Assembly (NCBI GenBank): GCA_027422505.1
Contig: JAPQWV010000686.1
Location: forward strand, 223,001-287,000
Length of the DNA stretch: 64,000 bases
Reading direction: 5' to 3'
Source of the DNA: Craterostigma plantagineum
Taxonomy: Eukaryota > Streptophyta > Magnoliopsida > Lamiales > Linderniaceae
Shown here: in pieces, positions 1-11,659 of the stretch
Layout: every line of letters begins with the position of its first letter
Numbering within the stretch: the first letter of the stretch is position 1
The notes under the pieces: generated by a model
Database searches by the model: none
What the model was told of the DNA's origin: nothing
What the model saw: the letters and a program-made list of their open reading frames with translations, nothing else
Translations under genes and position numbers: made by a program

Positions 1-51
1 CATAAATTGTCAGAACAGTAATACCAAATCTCTTCTCCAGCGTCGTCAACT

Positions 52-239
52 TCAAGTTGTTTTGTTCAAAGTGTTGGTCAATCGTTTTCCCATATTCTTC
101 AGCATAGTGGCATGAACATCATATCTGCTCTGCAATGCATCAAACCTCTGAACAGCACTTGGCGCATAGTCGTCAATCTTTCTGTCGATACGGATGATCA
201 TTTGAGATATTGAATTCTGCAAATCTGCAAAATTTCTCT
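52..239 (-). other. Short open reading frame, unknown, possibly a terminal exon
   Basis: An open frame of about 62 codons ends in TGA at 54-52 and is closed upstream by TAG near 243. The product is polar and heptad-like, rich in Asp, Arg, Gln and Met, with no motif I recognise. It lies against the window edge, so the downstream context is missing. It could be the last exon of a coiled-coil protein or a chance frame. Nothing else supports it. Confidence 0.2.
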
Positions 240-1467
240 ATAAATATTTTCATATTTCATTCATCATATTAAGTTAAGTGTCGTGAGATTAAATACCCAA
301 AGTGTCGTGAGATTAAATACCCAAAGGTAAGTTGAACGGGTGCATAGTATTTAAACAGATGGGTCAAGGTGAAGGGACGCGATCTGCATCGTAGGATGCA
401 GATCAGACGTACCAGACTGAAGTGGGTCTTAGAACTGATTAAAGGGCACAATAGTGGTAACTATTCACAGAATAGCACCTGTCCAAAAGTTATACCCCTT
501 CACATATTCGCCCCAGAACTCCTCAGAATCTATAACCCCCATGAAAAAATTACTCAATGATGAATTAATGAAAGTCTGTAAGTTAAATAGTAGGCCTTTG
601 ATTTCATTGGTATTACAAACAAATTGATATGTATTTAAGTAATCAAATAGTTATTATGGAAAGAATTATAAGAGCTTGACACATTTTTTTTCAATAATTG
701 TGCATTTATTACGTACATGATCATATATTGTACAGCTATATGTTCTGATAGTGGTCAGTCATATCAACGATATGCAAGCTACTATTGCAAGACCGAGCTA
801 TGTGAAAGTTCATAAACATTTATTGGGTTATTATAAAAGAATTTATATGTAATTAAGTAATTAAATATTTAAACATGAAATTTGAAAGGTCAGACGTAGT
901 TCTATTTTTAGAATAATGGTAATATAACCAACAACCTTTATCAATAACTAAATAAATACAAAAGGCATGACTTCTTTTAAAAGGATATTTAATTGTTAAT
1001 AGTTATAGTCCAAATCGAGCAAGTAATTGACCTTAGGCATGACTTAATTTTAAAAGGAACCTATAATTGTGAATAGTTACATAGTCGAACAAATAATTTA
1101 CCCTTAATAACGTAATTAAGTAATACAACCTATCCATTTACTCACATTTGTGTTTCGAGTGTACGCCGATTCATGAAAATAGGTCGGTATAATTGTCGGT
1201 CGGATAATAATAAAATACATACTCAGTACCACGCTTTCAGTCTTCAATTTTGAAGAATATCAGTACTTACATTTCTGTAACAGTTGTTATAATACATTCT
1301 CAGTAATATAATGTTGGTATCAATTTTTTATTGGCACTACTTATTGTTGAATATATTGATCATATTATACGATAAATAACCTTAGAATTTCAAGATGACG
1401 GTGAAATAGGTAGCTCAACATAGTAAAAAACCAAAACAACGGTAATATAAGAAAACAGACATAAAAA
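240..1467. other. AT-rich intergenic DNA, no gene seen
   Basis: No coding frame with recognisable content was seen on either strand. A 23-24 bp direct duplication (AGTGTCGTGAGATTAAATAC followed by CCAA) occurs twice back to back at about 277-325. The rest is low-complexity AT-rich DNA. Two short open frames at 269-560 overlap on opposite strands and look like chance. Confidence 0.5.
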
Positions 1468-3408
1468 CTACTTAGGTTGGTCCATTTTTTCCTCTTTGAT
1501 TTTCCTGCGTTTACCCTTCTTATACGTTGCTAAAAGAGCATCATCGTCATCTGTATTGCTTTCTATTGTACTGAGATCCTTTGTAGCAGCTCGAGTCCTC
1601 ATCACGCTTTTTCCCACAAGGTCCTTTCGTTGTTCTATACAACCCTGCAATTCATCTGAAAGAACGTGCTCAGTTGTGGATGCCCTATCTGGCAGGGTAT
1701 GTGAAGACTGAACAGCACCCATCGACCCCTGCGTTTAAAATGCGAAACATAATCAACCACCATTAATACATTCGAACTATCTTTGATTTTTACATCAATT
1801 GACTTTTGCTGATCGGACACGTCCTTAACATCAAGAATTTCCGACATACGGGTAACCGTCAACCTTTTATATAAAATTTTAAAATCAAACGGCTTGATCC
1901 TCACAAAAAAGTTAAAAGACTTCCCAACCAAAGAACGGATACAATCAGGAATTTATTCACCTCCAATATCGTCGTCGTCAATTACAGTCTTCTGTGACAA
2001 TTGAAAAATATATGAAACAATTCTATTATCAAAATATAAATATAATAGGTACTCGCCATTGTTCTTCGGGTCTTCTGCTGTTGTATTTGTATATTTCTTA
2101 GCTGGCCCGTCAAATATAACAAAAGTACCCGATTCAGTTCCATCATCAACATTCACCTCATTACGGAAACTATGGAAAGGAAAACGCAGTAAATAAATAC
2201 AAATGAATTACTTCACCAGGTGATAGATTAATATATTAAAATGCAGAATACCGCAAAACTCCCAGAGCATTAAAATGGTCACATTTGTTGCAAATTAGTA
2301 AGTCCTCGGACTTTCTCAACTTGAAAAAGCACGCTCTTAACGAACGAAGAATGCTAGAGTAATGAAATGATGTCGGATGATATCGTATAAATATATGAAT
2401 AAAACCTACTCAGCGTCTGAACGTAGTATAGCGTATATATCCGACAGATTGCTTTTCGTTTCTGGTCTGACATTGGTAACCGATGGCGTAGATGTAGGAC
2501 TGCTATCTTTAGATCCATCCTATAAAAAATAAACATAAACCATTAAACCAGTACTTAAATGTACGAAATTACAGGATACATAAATGAATTGTACACTTGA
2601 ATAAACGAATTCTTACTGTTTATGGAACTCCAAAACCGATGGACTATCTCCATTAATATAAAGAGCACTTGAGGAGGTTGTATTCATATATAAACCACCT
2701 GAGTAAATAATACGATTACAAATATTGGTTGAGTAAAAAACAGTACTCCGACATGCAAAACACCTTGAAACATCCGTCGATTGATATTCGTCACAATAAT
2801 CACAACAGTGTCCCCAAGAATTCCTTTCAACCTCTTACAAAACTTGCGCGACTTCTCATCCCAAGCCGTAATAGTTGCACGGTAGCCGCTACAATTTAAA
2901 ACATTTCCTTGTCGACAATTCACAAAATGAAGATTGTGAATGAGAATAATCACAAGGTTGAAACAAAAACATACCCTTCCATAGTTACATTGGCCATAGT
3001 CCGCGATGAATTCCCATTACCATTGTCATCTGGCTCAACAATGGATGAAAGCAGTGCAATGACATCTAATCTATTGGGGGACAAACTCTTCGGTGAACCA
3101 ATATATCTCCACATCCAAACATAAGGAATACATAACCATTCCATAGAGGTAGAGAGTGCAAACCTGGTAAATAATATTGCATACCGGCATTTGACTCCAA
3201 GTACTGAATGAACGAAGCTGAAATTCTCTTTAGATCATGACTAACACTTGACATAGTCGTACGGTTATTGTAACGTATCATATAACGATGCTCTGTTGTA
3301 AGATATCTTTCTGGAGAATTCACAATATCAAAGTTTGATATTGAAAACATACAGCCCTCTTCAAGTAGTCGTTCTCGGGCTATTAATTGTAGCTTGCATG
3401 AGAGTATC
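1468..3408 (-). pseudogene. Replication protein A 70-like (RPA1/DUF223) gene, broken
   Basis: Reading the minus strand from 3408 down, the pieces line up with the plant RPA70-like family of single-stranded-DNA-binding proteins. An intron acceptor at 3410-3409 leads into an OB-fold segment with LLEEGCMFSISNF and HRYMIRYNN (about 3400-3180), the usual start of DUF223. A second OB piece reads RLDVIALLSSIV (about 3075). A DBD-B-like piece reads YRATITAWDEK then GDTVVIIVTNI (about 2890-2760). A C-terminal zinc/OB piece reads ICNKCDHF then GTFVIFDGPAKKY (about 2310-2090). A basic tail KKGKRRKIKEEK ends at the stop. Some joints cannot be spliced in frame; the junction near 2970/2910 is one base out. 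I therefore call it a pseudogene. Such RPA-like genes occur as host paralogues and as Helitron cargo; no Helitron helicase is visible here. Confidence 0.6.
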
Positions 3409-4299
3409 CTATAACAAAATAAAGAAGTAGATGAGGGGAAAAGATTGCATATAAATAAGAATTTAATACCCCTTCATCTAGTAACATTAAGCCAACTAAC
3501 ATAAGCTCTCACCATTTCTTCTAAAATTAGTAGCTCTCCAGGACCGCAGCAGCCGAACAATTATTATAGTGTTTCCCATCTTCGGGGTTAATGAATTAAG
3601 TACGGAATAATTATTCGGTAAAACCATGATGAAATCAAAAGTACACACCTAGAATTATTTTTTAATAGTAAAACTTGGATGAAGAATTCTACGTATATAT
3701 ATATATATAATGATAATATGAAACGATTTATTGTCATAGAATTAAAAGAAAAAACCTATCAACTACAATAAGAGAAGATCAGCGAATGTATTTGAAATGG
3801 ATATAGAACATGTATTTGTCACGAATAAAGAAAAAGATATTTCCACAACGTTTTATTGAATATGTTTTCAGATTCCATAAACATTCACTTATATATCGTT
3901 AATGATCACATAAAAACCAAACAGATACAAAAATTCAATGATACATATACTGATATTTCGAGAAAAATGAAGGACTCTTACCGCAATATAGGCATGCAAC
4001 CAAAATTTATCAAATAATCAAATAATACATATAATATTTCAGAAAATAAACAACCCATTCTTTTCAATATACTTATTTGTTCCAAATTGATAATACATTA
4101 TTCAGTCGTCTATTTTTCAGTAGCCTAAATATTTGTCAGTTGTGCAAATTTAAATGTCGTAGTGTATTATAATCTATTTACATGTCATCAATTATAAAGA
4201 CAAATATATGAACTTCAGCAGTAGTATATTCTAACCCGGGTCAGAACCTTGGCTATAGCTATGTTACCTTAATACGGTTAATGAAATTATAGGAATCTA
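3409..4299. other. AT-rich DNA with a TA microsatellite, no gene
   Basis: This stretch holds a (TA)n tract at about 3694-3710 and the first degenerate copies of the repeat family that fills the next 2.5 kb. The phrase around 3770-3815 (AGCGAATGTATTTGAAATGG) returns in changed form near 5527. No coding content was seen. Confidence 0.5.
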
Positions 4300-6900
4300 T
4301 GATAATGCAAAATCATTTATGTTAGGAATTAAAAGCAAAACCTTTGAATTATAATAAGATTTTCAACGGCATTGTATTCTCGTCTATATCCAAGCCTTGT
4401 CCATCACCATATTATGTTAAATACGGTTAATGCAATTATAGTAACTTTAGTAAATCAAGATAATAAGAATACGAAACGATTCGTTGTCATAATTAAAATC
4501 CAAACCTTTGAACTAGAATAAAATAATGTACAGACAAACCTGTTAAATTCAGCAGTAATGTATTCTTATCCGATTCCAAACCTTGTCTATAGCTTCCTAA
4601 TAAGTTTAATGCAATTACAGTAACTTTAGTAAATCGTTATAATAATAATACGAAACCTTTTATCTTCAGGATTAAAAGCCAAACCTTTGATCTCAAATAA
4701 GATTCCACAGCATTGTATTATCATCAATTTTCAACCATGTTCTAACTCCAAGTTATGTTAAGTTACAGTAACTTTAGTAAATCAATATAATAACAATACG
4801 AAAGGACTTGTTGTCGTAATTTAACAATAACCTTTTCATTCCATTAACGATATCTATGTATCATTAATGACGATATTCAGAAATGTCGAGTATGTATAAG
4901 CCTAATTAAGAAACTCAACACCGCTTAGATTCCATCAAAGATTTCATTCAGTCGACTGTTTTCAGTCGTGCAAATATTCGTCAATTTAAAAGCAGTATTG
5001 TATTGCAGCCCGTCGCTTATTAATACGATTCCATGTACGATCGCATTCAGTCGGCTTTTTACAGCCAGGCAAGTATTTGTCAATAGTGTAGATTTAAATG
5101 GCGTATTGTATTGCAGTCGCTCATTCATTAATACATTTAATGCAACTATAATAACTTAAGTAAAAACAATATTATGATAATACGGAACAATTTATTGTCG
5201 GAAGTAAAAGCAAAAACCTTGAACTACAATGAGACTTTCAATAGTGTTGTATTCTCATCGATCCCCAAGCCCTGTCTGTCGACATGTTATGTTAATGCGG
5301 TTAATGCAATGTAGTAACTTCAGTACATTAATATAATAAGAATACCAAACGATTCGTTGTCATAATTAAAAGCAGTAACTTCAGCAGTAGCGTATTATCA
5401 TTCGATTCCAAACATTGGATGTAGCTATGTTATCTTAGTACGTCTAATGCAATTTAGAAACTTTAGTAAATCGATATAATGATGAGAATGAAAAGCCAAA
5501 ACTTTGAACTACAATAAGATAAGATTCAGCGAATGTAGTTGAAACGGGTTTAAAACAGAACATGTACATTCCATTAACGATCTCTATGTATCATTAACAG
5601 CGACATTCAGAAATATCGAGTATGTACGAGACCCTAATTAGGAAAATCAAAAACGAGTTTAATGCAAAAACCTTTGCTATAGCTATGTTATCTTAATACG
5701 GTAAATGTAATTATAGTAATCTAATGATAATGCGAAATCATTTTTGTTACGAATTAAAAGCAAAACCTTTGAACTACAATAAGACTTCCAAGTATTGTAT
5801 TCTCATCTGTATCCAAGCCCTGTCCATCACCATATTTTGTTCAATATGGTTAATGCAATTATAGTAACTTTAGTAAATCAATATTAAAAGAATACGAAAC
5901 GATGTGCTGCCCATATCTTAATACGTTTAATGCAATCACAGTAAGTTTAGCAAATCGTTATGATACTAATACGAAACCTTTTATCTTCAGGATTAAAAGC
6001 CAAACCTCTGAACTACAATAAGATTCAACAGCATTGTATAAGACCCTAATTAAGAAACTCAACAACATTTAGATTCTGTCAAAGATCTCATTCAGTCACC
6101 CATAGTCGTCCAAGTATTCGTCAATTCAAAAGCAGCATTGTATTGCGGTCCGTCACTTATTCATACGATTCCATGTACGATCGCATTCACTGTGCTGTTA
6201 TTCAGCCAGACAAGTATTTGTATATTGTAAATTAAATGGCGTATTGTATTGCAGACCCTCATTCATGAATACATTTAATGCAATTATAGTAACTTTGGTA
6301 AAAATAATATTATGATAATACGAAACAATTTATTGTCGGAAGTAAAAGCAAAACATTTGACTACAATAAGATTTTCAATAGTGTTATATTCTTATCGATT
6401 TCCAAGCCTTGTCTGTCGCCATGCTATGTCAATGCGCTTAATGCAATGTAGTAACTTCAGTACATTAATATAATAAGGATACCAAACGATTTGCTATAAT
6501 AATTAAAAGCAATACAATAATGAAATGCACGACTGCGCTTGATTTCAGTCGTGCAAAAAGATTTCAAAAGGGTAATTCACATGGCGTGATGTATTGCAGT
6601 CGCTCACTCATTAATGCGTTTAATGCAATTATAGTAACCCTACTAAATCAATACAATGATAATACGGATCGATTGTAGCCAAACCATTGAACTACAGAAT
6701 CCTTTGAACGGTCGTCTAAAAATCAATATAATGATAATACGAAACGATTATAGCAAAACCTTTGATCTACAAAATTCTTTGAACGGTTTAACGTTGTTCC
6801 ATAGTGAAAGATTTATAATGAACTTCACAATTTGGGCTCAATTGGTTATTGGGCCAAGTTCAAACCGTTTCTGCGTAGCATAGTATCGGTGAGTTCTAAA
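4300..6900. repeat. Field of imperfect AT-rich repeats, about 160-180 bp units
   Basis: The same phrases recur in order. One is AAAAGCAAAACCTTTGAACT with ACAATAAGAT after it, near 4330, 4500, 4672, 5210, 5495, 5757, 5997 and 6345. Another is TTTAATGCAATTATAGTAAC. Another is AATACGAAACGATT. Another is GCGTATTGTATTGCAG. Spacing is often 160-180 bp but irregular. A longer block, 4901-5370, returns at 6045-6505 with many point differences, an offset of about 1140 bp, so there is higher-order structure. No long open frame spans it. It resembles a decayed minisatellite or the inside of a non-autonomous transposon; I could not find clear termini. Confidence 0.7.
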
Positions 6901-7000
6901 ATTCAATTATCCCAATCTAGAACCCAGAATAGAAATCCGTTCGGTCAAAATCAATATCAACGAGTCTTCTTGCTTTGGTTAAATTTTCAGGTCCATCGGA

Positions 7001-10000
7001 TGTAGGACCCCGGTCCCCGGAAATTAGGTCGGCCAATAAACTACGTGTATGCCTTACGTGATTTCATGTTTATTGTGTATATGTTGAATGTTTATGTGAT
7101 TTATGAATTTTATGCTCGTGAAAGCTACGAGAATTATGTGCAAGTAAGTACGAAGGACTTCGGGTCCATTATGAACCCTAATTTGGAAGAGTAAATTCTA
7201 GGAAATGGAAAATGATAGATTGGGCTAGGAATTTAGTATTTCACATATTATGATAATACCTAGATATGGGAATTGGGCCATGCAAAGTTGGGCTAGAAAT
7301 TTCATAGATAGTCCAAATCCATAAGAAAAATAATTAGGAGACAACACTCCATGAATTAAGGGAAACCCACGCCTACACCACATCTCCTTTATCTTATCAA
7401 GGAAAATATCCAACTTAGTAATTCAACTCTACACTCACACAACCGAAAATAGAAAGAAGAGAAGGAAGGAGCAAGGGCCGAGAGGGATTCTAAGGACACA
7501 AGCACCCCAACTAGCTTAAGAATTTAAAGTTGGTAAGTAAAATACTCCCTCCTAAGCTTTTAATTTCGTCCCTTAGGTGTGGTTGGGAATTATTAAATGC
7601 ATTAAAGCAAGCAGTTGGGGAGAATTTCGAAAACCCTAATTGTGAGATGCAAACTAGGGTTAAGATTTCGATTTAAGTCGATAACTAGGACTTATGAAAC
7701 CGTGGTATTAGCTCTAAGTAGGAACCATACGATTTCAAGTAGCCAAAAAGGGATGAAATACCGAAGTTTCGATGGGATGAATTAGGAAGAAAGCAGTTTC
7801 GATTAAGTAAACAGTAGAGCTTCGATCGAAAGTGAGAAATCAGAGAATTTAATTTAGAATGTCGGGCAACATGAGAAATACGAATTCAATTCGATCCAAA
7901 TTAATTCTGAATAGGCAATTTAATAAGAGATGAGTTTCGATCGAAACTCACCTTAATGCATGTGTATCGATCGAAACTTAATTTCCAACTCATGCAATCG
8001 ATCGAAAGTAGCTAAGGGAAGGGGGTTTCGGCCGAAATGGATCTCGGCGAAACTCAACCCTAAGCCCACGCAATTGATTTAAATCGACCTTCCTACTATG
8101 CATGGTTTCGGGCGAAAATGGCAACGTCATGCCCACGTGGAAATGCGGCGAAACTTGCATGGTCTCGATCGAAAGTCATGCTTTCCATGCCGAGTTTCGA
8201 TCGAAACTAAGGTGAGGTCATGGTGATGAAATACCTCGGCGAAACTCACCTTAAAGCCCACACCAACGATTGAAATTAACCCCTACACATGTAAGTTTCG
8301 ATCGAAACTAAAGGTGATAACATGATGACATGAGAACACGGCGAAACCTCCCACTTTCGGGCGAAACTAGCGAACATTAAATGACAAATTGGAATTAGGG
8401 TTTGTCGAACGAGTTTCGATCGAAAGTGATCATCAAATGTGACTTTCGATCAACATAAAACTCGGCGAAACCCATATGGTTTCGAGCGAAACTAGTTCAT
8501 GACAATTAACTGAAATTGGAACTTGAAGGAAGGGAATTTCGATCGAAACTAGGGTTTAGAGCACATAGACTTTCATTTAATTTAATCGAACGAAACCTCT
8601 AATACGATAGAAAGTAACCCTCAAATGTACATGGTATTGATCGAAACTAGGAAATTGAGGAACCTTAATGGTACAAATTTCATTAGGGGTAACTCTACAA
8701 ATTAATGACGATTCGTCGAGCTTAGAATTGAAATGAAATAGGATAGGAATTTCTTAAGGACTGCAACTTAGTGTAAATATAAGGAATCCACTCCCTTAAG
8801 AAGCTTAACAAGACGCAAATAAATTAACTGAGAGTCTAGAAAAGTTATACAAGTCCGAATAAGCAATAAGATAGAATTTAATTATCTCGACGAATTAGCT
8901 AAGGAAGCAACGTACTAATCTCCTAACCTTTTTATTTAAAAAGGTCGTACGATAGGAGCAAACGGGGAGAATACTAATTTCGCTTGGACGACAAGTAAGT
9001 AGAAATTCAACTACGACACGTAACTTGCCTGCGTCCAATTATGTGATTTACGTGCTCGTGTACTTTCTATGAAATGTGTACGTAGGATATGATTTATTTA
9101 TATGCATGACGGCATGAATTGCATATGTACATGAGCATAAGCATGAGCACTTGCACGCATGCATAATAAGTAAGGAGCGAGGTAAGAGCGTGCGTAAGAT
9201 CGCCTGTGTGCGACATATACTCGCCGATATTGGCGTTTGTGTCGACTCGAATGAAGAGTCACGGCTTCCCTTATGCAGCCTTTAAGGCCTGAATAAGAGG
9301 CTACTCTAAGGCCTGAATAAGAGGCTGGGGAATACCCCGTATGCGGGTAGTACCACCTGGAGGATGCGGCCCGGGGCACACGCTGAGAAAGGGAAGATGC
9401 CTTCGGGTGACCTTCTAGCGTGTAAAGCACTACCCGGAGAGAAGATGCCTTCGGGTGATCTCCGAGGTCAGTGGCCTCGGTGGTCGCTACCAGCGTGAAG
9501 CACCCGCGTGGAGGTCACACTGAGAAAAGGGAAGATTTCTACGGGTGACCTTCGAGTGTGCGAACCTCCACATACGTACGAATCCCTCGTGGATTGAGAT
9601 CTCAAAGACATGGCGCATAGTGGGATTGGAAAGCCGAGGGCCCGTATTAAATGAGAGTATAAGACAAAGAGAAAAAGCGTAAGAAAAGAGTACGAGTATG
9701 AGAAAAGAGTATGAGCGTTAGGAAACGACGGCGTGGATTGTCAGTCGTTAGGACACGTGCATTCATGCATAATTTCTGCTTACTGAGCCTCGGTGGCTCA
9801 TTGTTTATGTTACGTGTTGTAGGTACTAACGATCACGGTACGTGATCCGATTTTTATGCGAGGCTGATCTTTTGACGCAATCCGACCGCTTTTGAGGTGG
9901 GAGTGTGTGTATGGATGACGACCTGTGAAGGCCGGGCGCATAGGGAGCTTTTGGCTGCACACACACACACTTGTATTTTGTGTAGACACGATTTCGATGA

Positions 10001-10163
10001 TTTGTAGAACGAATTACGAATATTCTTTTGACATGTATATAAGACTTCCGCATGCACGTTTAAAATGAAAAATTTATTCGCATTTTTACGTACTCGCACG
10101 ATAACAAAGCATTAACACTTAGATTTAGAACGGAATACGAGGGCGGGACGACGGGTCCTGACA
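7001..10163 (+). repeat. 5' LTR of the Tekay element
   Basis: This is the first of two long terminal repeats, TG...CA bounded. Its upstream half (about 7680-8660) is packed with TTTCGATCGAAA-type palindromes. A block GGACGACAAGTAAGT sits at 8986-9000. A 25-bp tandem duplication containing AAGGCCTGAATAAGAGGCT lies at about 9286-9335. Two hairpins near the end are TGAGCC-loop-GGCTCA (9784-9800) and GATCACG-GTA-CGTGATC (9831-9847). A (CA)n tract lies at about 9958-9972. Minus-strand open frames inside it recur in the other LTR only because the LTRs are copies. Confidence 0.95.
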
Positions 10164-10166
10164 GAG

Positions 10167-10179
10167 TGGTATCAGAGCC
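10167..10179 (+). promoter_or_regulatory. Primer binding site for initiator Met tRNA
   Basis: TGGTATCAGAGCC lies three bases after the LTR end. It is complementary to the 3' end of plant initiator methionine tRNA, the usual minus-strand primer of chromoviruses. Confidence 0.95.
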
Positions 10180-10323
10180 TCGGTCACAGGTCCTGTAGAC
10201 TGTCCATACACACACACACACTCAAAAGCGCGGAAGCGGCCTTGCTTGTAAGTACCATGTTATGTGAATTTCTTGTATGGTGTAATTTATTGGCCTCAAG
10301 AATTATCAGGATAGGTTGAGAAG

Positions 10324-11352
10324 ATGGTTAGACTTAGGGGTGAAGGAAGTAGGGAGTCTGATCAGGGTAGGGATACTAACAACCCTCCTGATAGTCGGGA
10401 TGCTGCCATCCTGCAATTGACTGAACTGGTCCGGCAACAGTCGGCACAGATTCAGCAGCTGATCCAGCAACAAAATGTTGGTGGGCAATCAGCCAATCTG
10501 CCTCCCCCACCTGAACGAATTGAGATGATCGGGGAGAGGTTCAGAAAGCTCAATCCTCCACTATTCGAGGATGCTGCCGACCCCACATCCGCCGAGGATT
10601 GGCTGAGGACGCTGGAGAACATGTTCCAGCACAGCCGCACCCCGGAGGCGGAGAAGGTCATGTGCGCTGCCTACCTGCTGAGGGGGAGCGCCGGACACTG
10701 GTGGGACACCGTCTCAGCCATCGAAAACCCCCTAACGATGAGCTGGGACCGGTTTAAAGAGATCTTCAGGGGAAAGTACTACACCGCCCCGGTCAGAGCC
10801 CAGCGGATGAATGAGTTCATCAACCTCCGCCAAGGAGCGATGACCGTGGCGGAGTACATCAGGAAGTTCGAGCAGCTTTCAAGGTTTGCTGCTCATATGG
10901 TTAGCACGGACGCGCTCAAGATCGAGCGGTTCATGGAAGGGTTGAAGCCCGAGCTGTATCGGGATGTAAGTATGGCTGGAATCCAGGGAGCCACGTATGC
11001 ACAAGTGGCTGAGAGAGCGCTTGTGGCGGAGCAGGCAGAGTCTAGGATTGCTCGCGCCCAAGAAGCTAAGCGCAAGTTCGCACAAGGGCCGCAGGGGAGC
11101 GGAAGTAATCCGAAGCGGCAATTCGTTGCCAAAGAAGGGAAACAGGGGCCCCAGAATCGACCTGGACCACCCCCACAGTTCAAGCCCAACCAGGGTAGAC
11201 CCCAGCTGGATCTACCCGTATGCCCGAAATGCGCACGGAGACACCTAGGAGTCTGCAACTCCCAGAATGCGGTCTGCTACAAATGTGGCAAGACGGGCCA
11301 TTATCTGAGGGCATGCCCGGAAGGTGGATCCGGAAGCCAAGTTAGGAACTAG
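10324..11352 (+). CDS. Gag polyprotein of the Tekay element
   Basis: This 342-codon frame encodes the capsid and nucleocapsid. Residues about 60-200 form the retrotransposon gag domain, with the conserved run ending AGHWWDTV and then FRGKYY and FINLRQG. A Pro/Gly/Gln-rich basic linker follows. The nucleocapsid has one CCHC zinc knuckle, CYKCGKTGHYLRACP, near residue 317, preceded by a CPKCARRHLGVC pair typical of this lineage. The start ATG at 10324 lies about 145 bp after the primer site. The frame ends in TAG at 11350-11352, and the same frame stays open beyond it into protease. In relatives gag and pol are usually one frame, so the stop is probably a nonsense change. Confidence 0.9.
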   Translation: MVRLRGEGSRESDQGRDTNNPPDSRDAAILQLTELVRQQSAQIQQLIQQQNVGGQSANLPPPPERIEMIGERFRKLNPPLFEDAADPTSAEDWLRTLENMFQHSRTPEAEKVMCAAYLLRGSAGHWWDTVSAIENPLTMSWDRFKEIFRGKYYTAPVRAQRMNEFINLRQGAMTVAEYIRKFEQLSRFAAHMVSTDALKIERFMEGLKPELYRDVSMAGIQGATYAQVAERALVAEQAESRIARAQEAKRKFAQGPQGSGSNPKRQFVAKEGKQGPQNRPGPPPQFKPNQGRPQLDLPVCPKCARRHLGVCNSQNAVCYKCGKTGHYLRACPEGGSGSQVRN

Positions 11353-11659
11353 ATAGAACCACCAAGGGTACCGGCCCGGGTCTACACCATAACCTCCGAA
11401 GAAGCAGAAAATAACCCGGCCGTGGTAACAGGTACCCTCATCGCCTATGGAACACCCACATGCATTCTAATCGACTCAGGAGCGACCCATTCGTTCGCGT
11501 CTACTAAGTATGTCGAGAGAGTAGGAGTCACGCCTCACCGAGCTGAGTGCGAATTTAGGGTAACAGTTCCGAACGGGAATCCCACCCAAACTAATCAAGT
11601 GTTACGGGATTGCCCAATAGTAATCGGGGACAAGGAACTGCCCATAGACCTCATAACCT
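11353..11659 (+). pseudogene. Protease segment of pol, cut off by stop and frameshift
   Basis: This segment reads on in the gag frame after the TAG. It carries the retroviral-type aspartic protease active site ILIDSGATHSFAS (about 11464-11502). It runs to DLITYE and a TGA at 11665-11667. The homologous protein continues in another frame from 11660 ([13 protein letters not shown]). Compared with the related minus-strand element at about 26700, roughly five bases are missing between DLI and MNDYE. The enzyme would normally cut the gag-pol polyprotein in the virus-like particle. Confidence 0.85.

Noticed and set aside
7680..8660. CRISPR-like array of short palindromic repeats
   Set aside because: Spacing is irregular, repeats are 8-18 bp and degenerate, there are no cas genes, and the sequence is inside a plant LTR present in two copies.
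9098..9430. A 110-codon minus-strand frame in the Tekay 5' LTR, repeated exactly at 16911-17243
   Set aside because: The repetition follows from the two LTRs being copies. The product is low-complexity, and the frame overlaps conserved LTR noncoding blocks.
10167..10179. tRNA-like match
   Set aside because: Only the primer-binding complement of initiator tRNA is present; there is no tRNA fold or anticodon arm around it.
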